From an uncultured Collinsella sp. (lineage in GTDB: Bacteria; Actinomycetota; Coriobacteriia; Coriobacteriales; Coriobacteriaceae): a stretch of 18,609 nt of DNA. Each line of letters opens with the position of its first letter. Within the stretch, counting starts at the first letter, position 1. A model generated the notes under the pieces. The model was not told where the DNA came from. It saw only the letters and a list, made by a program, of their open reading frames with translations, and did no database searches. The translations under genes were made by a program, and so were the position numbers. The DNA is taken from contig CABSMV010000023.1 in NCBI GenBank assembly GCA_902478935.1, positions 1 through 18,609 of the forward strand. The letters run 5' to 3'. Of the stretch, positions 1 through 6,487 are shown piece by piece.

Positions 1-1062
1 TTAGTAGTCGAACTGGTGGTAGTAGCGGCGGTACTTGAGGTTGTGCTTGGTGACCAGCTCGTAGTTGCGCGCGAGGCGGTCGGTGGTCAGCACGGACAGG
101 ATCCACGGCGACACGATGACGCGGAAGTCGTCGTCCAGGCCCGGGATCGCGTACTCGGCGGTGTCGATGATGACGTAGTCCTCGTCGCCGGTCACGCCGC
201 TGGTGAGGAAGGCGCGGACGCGCTCGTCGAGGGCGCGGCACTCGTCCTCTCCCATGAACAGGAACACCGGGACGCCGGGCTCGAGCAGCTCGAGCGTGCC
301 GTGGAAGAAGTCGTGCGAGGTGATGTGGCGGATGCGCTTCCACTGCATCTCCTCGAGCAGGCACATGGAGTACAGGATGGTCTCGCCCCACAGCGCGCCC
401 GAGCCGATGAACATGGTGTAGTCGGCCAGCGCGTACTTCCTGGCGAGCTCCTCGGCGCGCGGCTCGAAGCGCTTGCGGATGTCGAGCATGTCCTTCCAGA
501 CGTCCTTCGTCTGCTCGATGAACAGGTCGAACTTGGGGAAGCAGCCGCGGCGGTTGAGCAGGCGCAGGCCGAAGCAGTCGGCGAGGTAGTAGCCCTTCTC
601 GCAGCCGCCGGCGCCGTGGTCGGAGGCCATCATGACGCAGTTCTCGGCGCCCACGGCCTGGCCGATCTTGCCCTCGGGGTTGGTCATGGCGAAGACGCGC
701 ACGCCCATCTCCCTCATCTTGCCGACGGCCTCGAGCACCTCGGGGGTGGTGCCGGACTCGGAGGCGGTCAGCACGACGGACCTGTCGGTCATGCGCTTGT
801 GGCCCATGACGTTCCACTCGGCGGCGTGGATCAGGTAGACCTCGAGGTCGCGGTCGCCGAACTTGTTCATGAGGTACTCGAGCTGCATGAACTCGTCCCA
901 GGTGCCGCCGACGCCCATCAGGAAGACGGCGTCGTAGCCCTCCTCGTGCACGCGGTCGGCCAGGGCGGTCATCTTCTTGCCGGCCTCGTAGACGTTCCTG
1001 CCGTCCTCGAGGTAGCCCTCCTGGTCGAAGTGCATGATCTCGATCTTCTCGGTCTCCTTCAT
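1..1062 (-). CDS. FrlB-like SIS-domain sugar-phosphate deglycase/isomerase, copy 1
   Basis: A 353-residue cytoplasmic SIS (sugar isomerase) protein. The first SIS half carries MGVGGTW (49-55) and the phosphosugar-binding SESGTT (101-106); the second half carries SHDFFHGTLELLEPGVP (249-265), which lines up with the active-site segment GEFRHGPLEIVEPGVP of E. coli FrlB as I remember it. The C-terminus RYYHQFDY also resembles FrlB's. FrlB removes the amine from fructoselysine 6-phosphate; the substrate here is unproven. Asp251 stands where GlmS and FrlB have Glu. I start at the ATG complementary to 1060-1062, preceded by GGGAGG; the open frame continues upstream but that part matches no family. 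The stop codon is the first three bases of the contig. The gene is identical to copy 2 at 5151-6212 and has its own promoter region with the paired operator. Confidence 0.85.
   Translation of the reverse strand: MKETEKIEIMHFDQEGYLEDGRNVYEAGKKMTALADRVHEEGYDAVFLMGVGGTWDEFMQLEYLMNKFGDRDLEVYLIHAAEWNVMGHKRMTDRSVVLTASESGTTPEVLEAVGKMREMGVRVFAMTNPEGKIGQAVGAENCVMMASDHGAGGCEKGYYLADCFGLRLLNRRGCFPKFDLFIEQTKDVWKDMLDIRKRFEPRAEELARKYALADYTMFIGSGALWGETILYSMCLLEEMQWKRIRHITSHDFFHGTLELLEPGVPVFLFMGEDECRALDERVRAFLTSGVTGDEDYVIIDTAEYAIPGLDDDFRVIVSPWILSVLTTDRLARNYELVTKHNLKYRRYYHQFDY
1..1062. repeat. Exact direct repeat, left copy (right copy 5151-6212)
   Basis: All 1,062 bases match 5151-6212 in the same orientation at an offset of 5,150. 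Identity ends exactly at the start codon: the next base is g at 1063 and t at 6213, and the flanks are unrelated. On the other side the contig begins exactly at the stop codon, so the repeat appears to be precisely one open reading frame. Confidence 0.93.
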
Positions 1063-1108
1063 GTGTGTCCTCCCATCACATGTGCGCAATTCTATACATC
1101 GCGCTTCT

Positions 1109-1156
1109 TGCTGATACCAATTATAGCCATACGATTGCTTGTTATTTAATACCAAT
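1109..1156 (-). promoter_or_regulatory. Paired operator and promoter of SIS copy 1
   Basis: Read on the minus strand, ATTGGTATTAAAT (1144-1156) is followed 35 bp later by ATTGGTATCAGCA (1109-1121). The second site overlaps a perfect -10 box TATAAT (1120-1125); no good -35 box is visible. The same pair occurs before IIC and, with changes, before SIS copy 2. A GntR repressor or activator from this locus is the likely ligand, by inference. Confidence 0.65.
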
Positions 1157-1274
1157 CCAAACTCACGGAGATTTGCGGCGAACGGTCGGTTTCCTCGCCC
1201 GAGTGGTATTACAACGCCAATAGTTGTCTATTTCGAGCGCTACTGCCAACGGGTTCCCCACAACTCGCCAGCTA

Positions 1275-1317
1275 TAAAAGCGTTGCGCCAGACCCGCCCA
1301 AGCGTTTCCGGCGCAAC
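1275..1317 (-). terminator. Terminator after the epimerase gene
   Basis: On the minus strand GTTGCGCC (1310-1317) pairs with GGCGCAAC (1282-1289) across a 20-nt loop and is followed by GCTTTTATAG. It lies just after the stop codon of the epimerase gene and before the operator region of SIS copy 1. Confidence 0.6.
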
Positions 1318-1329
1318 CGCGCAGTTTAG

Positions 1330-2175
1330 TTATTCGGCTTCCATCTCCGCTGTCACACGGCGATACATCTCGATAACCTGAGTCGTCGCCTTGGACGGAT
1401 CCTGATAGTAGCGGCCATCACACGTCTCGGCCGAGACATAGCCCGTATAGCCGTGGCGCATGAGTGCCTCGAGGTCGGCACGCATATCACGCTCGCCGTC
1501 GCCCCAGGCAAGATGCGTCGTGCCGCCGCCCACATCTACAAAGTGGGTGTGAACGATCTTGTCGCCCAAAACCTCAAAGTAGCCGTCGATCGTGTCGCCG
1601 GCAACTTCCATGGCGCCAAAGTCGATACAGGCCTTCAGGTTGGGACGATCGACCGCCTCGAGGATGCGCGCGACATCCTGTGCGGTGTTGACCAACACGG
1701 ACTCCGACGGCTGCAGGGCCTCGAGCGCGACGCGAATACCGCGCGTATCGGCGTAGTCGCACACCGAGCGCAGCATGGCAACGCTGCGGGCCCAGGCGTC
1801 CTCAGCCGGCTCGTCCAGATAGGCCCAACCACTCGTCACCAGAATCTGCGGCACGCCCAACTCAACGGCAACGTCGATCACATTCTTAAAGTACGAGAGG
1901 ATGCGTTTTTGGCCCGCCTCACCGCGCACCGCGACGTTCCACGGCTTGGGGTTGTTCTGCTCGGGGCACACGCACACGATCTTGATACCGTATTGGGCGG
2001 CAAGATCGCGAATCTTATCCACCGAATCGTGCTCATGGCAATCCACATACAGGTGCATCGAGCCGGTCCACAGCTCGATATTGCGATAGCCGGCCTCACC
2101 TGCAGCCTTAAAAAACGTCTCGATGCTGTAGTAACGATGGTTGATGTTCATGAGCGAAAGCTCGGGTACGACCAT
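1330..2175 (-). CDS. FrlC-like TIM-barrel sugar epimerase/isomerase
   Basis: A 281-residue protein of the xylose-isomerase-like TIM-barrel family. The four expected metal ligands are visible at strand ends: Glu152 (LEALQP), Asp185 (CIDFGA), His211 (HTHFVD) and Glu250 (SAETCD). Segments GYRNIELWTG near residue 30 and CPEQNNPKPWN near residue 70 resemble FrlC of E. coli, which interconverts psicoselysine and fructoselysine; the length (about 276 in FrlC) also fits. The exact substrate is inferred from its PTS and FrlB-like neighbours. The ATG at 2175 has GGGGAGG upstream. It follows the IID gene by 112 bp, but a terminator lies in that gap, so it may be expressed at a lower level than the transporter. 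Other epimerases of this fold, such as those acting on ketohexoses, cannot be ruled out. Confidence 0.82.
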   Translation of the reverse strand: MVVPELSLMNINHRYYSIETFFKAAGEAGYRNIELWTGSMHLYVDCHEHDSVDKIRDLAAQYGIKIVCVCPEQNNPKPWNVAVRGEAGQKRILSYFKNVIDVAVELGVPQILVTSGWAYLDEPAEDAWARSVAMLRSVCDYADTRGIRVALEALQPSESVLVNTAQDVARILEAVDRPNLKACIDFGAMEVAGDTIDGYFEVLGDKIVHTHFVDVGGGTTHLAWGDGERDMRADLEALMRHGYTGYVSAETCDGRYYQDPSKATTQVIEMYRRVTAEMEAE

Positions 2176-2197
2176 AGCCCTCCCCTTTCGTACGGAG

Positions 2198-2239
2198 TTT
2201 TAAAAAACAGGGGGCCGCCGCAGATGCGACAAGCCCCCC
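2198..2239 (-). terminator. Intra-operon terminator between IID and epimerase genes
   Basis: On the minus strand a GC stem GCCCCC/GGGGGC (2233-2238 with 2210-2215, read on the plus strand as GGGGGC...GCCCCC) is followed by TGTTTTTTAAAA. This is a typical intrinsic terminator lying inside an otherwise co-directional gene set, so it may lower expression of the downstream epimerase. Confidence 0.7.
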
Positions 2240-2287
2240 AAAGATCGACGCAACCGTTAGACGCGATGGAAGCGCGATTCGAACATA

Positions 2288-3112
2288 TTAGGCAAGCACG
2301 CCAAAGTAAGCGCCGATGATGCCCACGACCATGGTGCAGAGGATCAGGACCATCGGGTTGATCTTCTTGGAGAGCAGCCAATAGTAGAGCCAGAAGGCGG
2401 CCATGCCGAGCATACCGGGCATGATACCGTCCAGGATGTCCTGGAGAGTCTGGGCGGAGTCGCCCTGACCAATGGCGATGGGCAACGAAGCCCAGAACAT
2501 GTCCTTGCTCATGGCGCCGACGACCATGACGCCGACAATGCCGACGCAGGCCATGATCTTTTGCATCAGGCCGGCCTTCTGAGCCTCGTCGAGGAAGCCA
2601 ATGCCTAGCTCATAACCCTTGATAGCGCCAAAGATACGAATCAGGAACGCCGGGATGTTGTAGACGAGCAGGAAGGCGATGGGGCCAAAGACGTTGCCGG
2701 CCTGGCACAGGCTGATGCCCACGGCAGCGGCGACGACGCGCAGGGTGGACAGGAAGAAGGAGTCACCCAGGCCGGAAAGCGGACCCATGAGGGCGGTCTT
2801 GATGTCGTTGACGCTCTCGGGCTCAACCTCGCCACGAGCGACCTTTTCTTCCATGGCCATCGCGATGCCACCCACGAAGGGAGCGAGCTGCGGGGTGATG
2901 TTGAAGAATGCGCTGTGACGGTGCAAGGCCTCGGCGTAATCATCGGGACGGCCGGCATAGATCTTCTTGAGCATGTTGGCGACCATCAGGCAGAAGGCAA
3001 TGTTCATCTGCTTGTAGTAGGTCCAGGAGAATTCCATGCCCAGGGCGCCGGTGTTCACGGCGCTCTTAATGAGGTCGGAGCGAGTAATCTGGTTCTCGGA
3101 ATTAGAAGTCAT
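2288..3112 (-). CDS. PTS mannose-family transporter subunit IID
   Basis: A 274-residue membrane subunit of a mannose/fructose/sorbose-family phosphotransferase system; with IIC it forms the sugar channel. The family signature HSAFFNITPQLAPFVGG and ALMGPLSGLGDSFF are present in the first half, and hydrophobic segments fill the C-terminal half (for example around GIVGVMVVGAM and the last 25 residues). I choose the ATG at 3110-3112: AAGGGG lies nine bases upstream, whereas the ATG at 3121 would have that motif directly against it. The start overlaps the end of the IIC gene by 11 bases, so the two are probably translationally coupled. Its likely cargo is set by the whole locus and is not readable from this subunit alone. 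Confidence 0.93.
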   Translation of the reverse strand: MTSNSENQITRSDLIKSAVNTGALGMEFSWTYYKQMNIAFCLMVANMLKKIYAGRPDDYAEALHRHSAFFNITPQLAPFVGGIAMAMEEKVARGEVEPESVNDIKTALMGPLSGLGDSFFLSTLRVVAAAVGISLCQAGNVFGPIAFLLVYNIPAFLIRIFGAIKGYELGIGFLDEAQKAGLMQKIMACVGIVGVMVVGAMSKDMFWASLPIAIGQGDSAQTLQDILDGIMPGMLGMAAFWLYYWLLSKKINPMVLILCTMVVGIIGAYFGVLA

Positions 3113-3875
3113 CGTCCTCATCCCCTTCCACAGAAAGCTGGGACTGGGCGCCACCAAGGCCCAGCAGGTCGTACTTGTCGATGCCGATGATGATTGCGAT
3201 CAGAGCGACACCGAGGACGGGCACGCTGGCATAGGAGCACAGCAGGAAGCCCAGGAAGTAGAACGGCACGAGCTGCTTGGTAAGCACCAGACGGCCGAGC
3301 ATGGCGAAGCCCATGGCAGGCAGGATGTTGGCTGCGACGCCAAAGCCATCGAGGACGAACGTCGGGATGAAGTCGAGCAGGCCCTGAACGGCGTCGGCAC
3401 CCAGATAGAAGGAGACCGAGCACAGGATAAAGGCCAGGACGACAATCACGAGACCGATAATCCAGTGCATAGCGTAGATACCCTTGAGGTTACCCTTGCT
3501 GGCAAAGACGTCGGCACGGTCGACCAGAAGGGGCATACCGGCGTTGACGACGTTCTTAATGGCCAGGCACAGAGTGGCGATGGGCATCGCGAGCGCGATA
3601 GCGGCCTCGGTGCTCTGACCCAGCTGAATAGCGAAGGCGCAGGCGAGCACACCGCCAATACACTCATCGGGCGGCACGTAAGCGCCGATGGAGATTGAAC
3701 CCATGAAGAGCAGCTCGAGGCTCGCACCGATGGCGAGGCCGGACTGCAGGTCCCCGAGGACTATGCCGACGAGCGGGCACAGAACGATCGGGCGGAACGC
3801 ATAGAGCGTACCGAGCTGATAATCGAGCTTACCGAAGGCAGCGATAAGTCCGATGAGGATCGCTTGAACAAGCAT
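3102..3875 (-). CDS. PTS mannose-family transporter subunit IIC
   Basis: A 257-residue, strongly hydrophobic EII-Sor-type IIC protein. The N-terminus (GLIAAFGKLDYQLGTLYAFRP) and the segment ASLELLFMGSISIGAYVPPDE are typical of mannose-family IIC, and several more membrane segments follow. The protein ends in an acidic tail, EGDEDDDF, a feature shared in kind with the IIA protein here. The ATG at 3875 has GGGAGG nine bases upstream. It is the first gene of its transcription unit (IIC-IID, then epimerase) and has its own promoter and paired operator at 4011-4056, about 135 bp upstream of the start, leaving a fairly long leader. Confidence 0.93.
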   Translation of the reverse strand: MLVQAILIGLIAAFGKLDYQLGTLYAFRPIVLCPLVGIVLGDLQSGLAIGASLELLFMGSISIGAYVPPDECIGGVLACAFAIQLGQSTEAAIALAMPIATLCLAIKNVVNAGMPLLVDRADVFASKGNLKGIYAMHWIIGLVIVVLAFILCSVSFYLGADAVQGLLDFIPTFVLDGFGVAANILPAMGFAMLGRLVLTKQLVPFYFLGFLLCSYASVPVLGVALIAIIIGIDKYDLLGLGGAQSQLSVEGDEDDDF

Positions 3876-4010
3876 TGTTCCTCCCTTTGATCCCTCTTGG
3901 ATCCGCGCGGCGATTCCCGACTTGTCAGCGCGCCCTTTTCCATGCCGACAATCGCCTAGACAGATCCAGCTTGTACCGGTGTGCTGTTAACACCTAAACC
4001 GGTGCAAATG

Positions 4011-4056
4011 ATTTGATACCAATTATATAGTCATGAGAAAACTATTTAATACCAAT
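4011..4056 (-). promoter_or_regulatory. Paired operator and promoter of IIC-IID
   Basis: Two 13-mers differing by one base, ATTGGTATTAAAT (4044-4056) and ATTGGTATCAAAT (4011-4023, minus-strand reading), lie 33 bp apart. The downstream one overlaps a perfect TATAAT (4022-4027). The leader that would follow contains a possible long-range stem, GGCGATT/AATCGCC (3950-3956 with 3909-3915), and an ACCGGTG direct repeat near 3975-4004. Confidence 0.68.
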
Positions 4057-4135
4057 CGCTCAATGGGCGTGTACTCCCGGTGAACGGTAGATGGGGGTAA
4101 CGGGTAAAGCGTTTATCCGGTACGCCCACGAATAG

Positions 4136-4158
4136 GGGCGGCGCCGTGCGCGCCGCCC
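4136..4158 (-). terminator. Hairpin after IIB
   Basis: A perfect 9-bp stem GGGCGGCGC/GCGCCGCCC with a 5-nt loop lies 11 bp after the IIB stop codon. No long T run follows on the minus strand (CCTATTCG), so it may be a weak terminator or an mRNA 3'-end stabiliser. Confidence 0.5.
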
Positions 4159-4169
4159 GTGGTTCCCAA

Positions 4170-4652
4170 TTAGAGGGCGCTTAGGGCATCGACCTTGGGG
4201 TCGTCGGCCAGAGCGCGAATCTCGACCTCGACACCGCGGCCGACGAGCTCGCGAATGTCCTCTTCCTCGGCAGCAGTCACAAAGATCTGGCGGGAGATCT
4301 TACGGGCATCGGGACGCTGCTCGTCCTTGGACTTGGTGTTGCCCAGGTTGATGGAGGTGATCTGCGGGCAACCGTCGACAAGCTGCTTGGCCTCGGCGAT
4401 GCTGGCGACGCAGATGATCATCTTGTACTTATCGGTAACACCGGAGTTGATGGCCTCGATGGCGTGCTCCATGTCCTTGATGACGAGCTTGACGTTGGCC
4501 GGCTTTCCCATCTTGAGCGTAGTCTTCCAGACGGGATCGTTGGCAACCTTGTCGCCAACGCAGAAGATGCAGTCAGAGCCCAAGCCCTGGACCCAAGAGA
4601 CGGCCACCTGGCCATGAAGCAGACGATGGTCGACGCGAAGCAGTTGAATCAT
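4170..4652 (-). CDS. PTS mannose-family subunit IIB
   Basis: A 160-residue cytoplasmic IIB protein that takes phosphate from IIA and passes it to the incoming sugar. The N-terminal signature LLRVDHRLLHGQV is clear, and His13 in HGQV is the expected phosphorylated residue. The length is normal for a free-standing sorbose-type IIB. The ATG at 4652 has GGGGG six bases upstream. It follows the IIA gene by 57 bp and closes the SIS copy 2-IIA-IIB unit; the membrane subunits are in a separate unit further down, so soluble and membrane parts can be expressed independently. Confidence 0.93.
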   Translation of the reverse strand: MIQLLRVDHRLLHGQVAVSWVQGLGSDCIFCVGDKVANDPVWKTTLKMGKPANVKLVIKDMEHAIEAINSGVTDKYKMIICVASIAEAKQLVDGCPQITSINLGNTKSKDEQRPDARKISRQIFVTAAEEEDIRELVGRGVEVEIRALADDPKVDALSAL

Positions 4653-4709
4653 GATTGACCCCCAAAGGTCTCATGCCGGAAACCCGGCCCCATTAATAGC
4701 AGGCGGTGA

Positions 4710-5129
4710 CTAGAACTCTTCCTCGTCATCCGCATCGGTCAGCAGGTCGTTGACAAACTTGACGCGCGTGTCGTCAGCCGCGAGGATCTCGCGGATAACC
4801 TGATCGGCGGGAGCCTCCTGGTCCGAAAAGAGCAGCTGGATCAGCAGCGGCAGATTCATGTTGGCAACCAGGTAGGTGTTGGGGCGCGTCTGGACGATCT
4901 TGGTGAACTCGTTGTTGACGCTGCCGCCAAACAGGTCGGTGCACACGATTACGTCGTCGGCGGGGTCGAAGGTCGCCAGGAGCTTGGCGGCCTCCTCGGC
5001 GACGTCGGTGCGGCCGTCGACAAACATCGACAGGTCGTGGACGTTATCGCGCGCGCCCGAGAGCAGCTCGGTGCTCTCCTTGATGCCGGTCGCAAAATGC
5101 GCGTGGCTGGCGAAGATGTATTGCCTCAT
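4710..5129 (-). CDS. PTS mannose-family subunit IIA
   Basis: A 139-residue cytoplasmic IIA protein. The start MRQYIFASHAHFATGI matches the IIA-Man phosphorylation site, with His9 (first His of SHAH) as the acceptor of phosphate from HPr. DLFGGSVNNEF near residue 70 is a second family signature. The protein ends in an acidic run, DADDEEEF. I choose the ATG at 5127-5129 because GGGGGA lies at proper distance; a TTG at 5144 would extend the protein by five residues and overlap that ribosome site. The gene starts 21 bp after the stop of SIS copy 2, so the two are surely co-transcribed. Confidence 0.92.
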   Translation of the reverse strand: MRQYIFASHAHFATGIKESTELLSGARDNVHDLSMFVDGRTDVAEEAAKLLATFDPADDVIVCTDLFGGSVNNEFTKIVQTRPNTYLVANMNLPLLIQLLFSDQEAPADQVIREILAADDTRVKFVNDLLTDADDEEEF

Positions 5130-5150
5130 TGCGGTTTCCCCCAAATGAAA

Positions 5151-6212
5151 TTAGTAGTCGAACTGGTGGTAGTAGCGGCGGTACTTGAGGTTGTGCTTGG
5201 TGACCAGCTCGTAGTTGCGCGCGAGGCGGTCGGTGGTCAGCACGGACAGGATCCACGGCGACACGATGACGCGGAAGTCGTCGTCCAGGCCCGGGATCGC
5301 GTACTCGGCGGTGTCGATGATGACGTAGTCCTCGTCGCCGGTCACGCCGCTGGTGAGGAAGGCGCGGACGCGCTCGTCGAGGGCGCGGCACTCGTCCTCT
5401 CCCATGAACAGGAACACCGGGACGCCGGGCTCGAGCAGCTCGAGCGTGCCGTGGAAGAAGTCGTGCGAGGTGATGTGGCGGATGCGCTTCCACTGCATCT
5501 CCTCGAGCAGGCACATGGAGTACAGGATGGTCTCGCCCCACAGCGCGCCCGAGCCGATGAACATGGTGTAGTCGGCCAGCGCGTACTTCCTGGCGAGCTC
5601 CTCGGCGCGCGGCTCGAAGCGCTTGCGGATGTCGAGCATGTCCTTCCAGACGTCCTTCGTCTGCTCGATGAACAGGTCGAACTTGGGGAAGCAGCCGCGG
5701 CGGTTGAGCAGGCGCAGGCCGAAGCAGTCGGCGAGGTAGTAGCCCTTCTCGCAGCCGCCGGCGCCGTGGTCGGAGGCCATCATGACGCAGTTCTCGGCGC
5801 CCACGGCCTGGCCGATCTTGCCCTCGGGGTTGGTCATGGCGAAGACGCGCACGCCCATCTCCCTCATCTTGCCGACGGCCTCGAGCACCTCGGGGGTGGT
5901 GCCGGACTCGGAGGCGGTCAGCACGACGGACCTGTCGGTCATGCGCTTGTGGCCCATGACGTTCCACTCGGCGGCGTGGATCAGGTAGACCTCGAGGTCG
6001 CGGTCGCCGAACTTGTTCATGAGGTACTCGAGCTGCATGAACTCGTCCCAGGTGCCGCCGACGCCCATCAGGAAGACGGCGTCGTAGCCCTCCTCGTGCA
6101 CGCGGTCGGCCAGGGCGGTCATCTTCTTGCCGGCCTCGTAGACGTTCCTGCCGTCCTCGAGGTAGCCCTCCTGGTCGAAGTGCATGATCTCGATCTTCTC
6201 GGTCTCCTTCAT
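5151..6212 (-). CDS. FrlB-like SIS-domain sugar-phosphate deglycase/isomerase, copy 2
   Basis: A 353-residue SIS protein identical in every base to copy 1. It has the same two SIS halves (49-106 and 218-265) and the same Asp251 and His254 in the predicted catalytic segment. Here it heads the unit SIS-IIA-IIB. The start ATG (6210-6212) has AAAGGAG upstream; the upstream sequence is unrelated to that of copy 1, so the two copies have different ribosome sites and leaders. The coding sequence is almost purely G or C at third positions (none ending in A or T among the first hundred codons I read), unlike IIA next to it, which uses CAA, CAT, TTT and GAT in its first 30 codons. This hints at acquisition from a higher-GC relative. 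The substrate is probably a phosphorylated sugar-amine delivered by the adjacent PTS. Confidence 0.87.
   Translation of the reverse strand: MKETEKIEIMHFDQEGYLEDGRNVYEAGKKMTALADRVHEEGYDAVFLMGVGGTWDEFMQLEYLMNKFGDRDLEVYLIHAAEWNVMGHKRMTDRSVVLTASESGTTPEVLEAVGKMREMGVRVFAMTNPEGKIGQAVGAENCVMMASDHGAGGCEKGYYLADCFGLRLLNRRGCFPKFDLFIEQTKDVWKDMLDIRKRFEPRAEELARKYALADYTMFIGSGALWGETILYSMCLLEEMQWKRIRHITSHDFFHGTLELLEPGVPVFLFMGEDECRALDERVRAFLTSGVTGDEDYVIIDTAEYAIPGLDDDFRVIVSPWILSVLTTDRLARNYELVTKHNLKYRRYYHQFDY
5151..6212. repeat. Exact direct repeat, right copy
   Basis: Second copy of the 1,062-bp repeat at 1-1062. The 4,088 bp between the copies holds the epimerase and all four PTS subunits. Confidence 0.93.
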
Positions 6213-6323
6213 TCCCGCTCCTTTCACGAGCAGTTTGAATTGTCGCACGGAATGAACGGGCTTGCCGCCCCGTCGCACCGCTTAACCTTGTGGACATCTT
6301 GGCCCCAAGCTCAACAATTCAAA
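6213..6323 (-). promoter_or_regulatory. Structured 5' leader of SIS copy 2-IIA-IIB
   Basis: Perfect 10-bp inverted repeats TTTGAATTGT (6234-6243) and ACAATTCAAA (6314-6323) would close a 90-nt domain in the mRNA just before the ribosome site AAAGGAG. Inside are a small CTTG/CAAG hairpin, an ACGGG/CCCGT stem near 6255-6273, and a GTCGCAC direct repeat at 6242-6248 and 6272-6278. It resembles no riboswitch class I can name. Confidence 0.4.
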
Positions 6324-6326
6324 GGT

Positions 6327-6373
6327 TCTTAATACCAGTGAACGATTACAGGTTAGCCGTTTTTAATACCGAT
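6327..6373 (-). promoter_or_regulatory. Paired operator upstream of SIS copy 2
   Basis: Minus-strand sites ATCGGTATTAAAA (6361-6373) and ACTGGTATTAAGA (6327-6339), 34 bp apart, are divergent forms of the pairs at 1109-1156 and 4011-4056. The core GGTATYA is kept. A -10-like TGTAAT lies between them at 6345-6350. Confidence 0.55.
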
Positions 6374-6445
6374 TTTATGATTTCATCCTCCCCTCTCGGT
6401 AGACGGTCAGTTTTTGCCGCTCATCGGTCAAGCGACATATATCCG

Positions 6446-6481
6446 TAAAAACGAGCGCCCCCGCCATGCGCAGGGACGCTC
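6446..6481 (-). terminator. Terminator after gntR copy nearest the PTS
   Basis: On the minus strand GAGCG-CCC pairs with GGG-CGCTC (6477-6481 with 6453-6457, inner mismatches) and is followed by GTTTTTAC. It separates the regulator genes from the SIS copy 2 promoter. Confidence 0.75.
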
Positions 6482-6487
6482 TAGACG

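Noticed and set aside
16..1149. Long plus-strand open frame (377 codons), with a similar one at 5037-6332
   Set aside because: Both are antisense to the SIS gene. The translation is a low-complexity run of V, A, L, G, H and E caused by the strong G/C third-position bias, and it matches no family.
5044..6297. Second minus-strand frame (417 codons) across SIS copy 2
   Set aside because: It is out of frame with the clear SIS protein, is arginine-rich and low in complexity, and results from the same composition bias.
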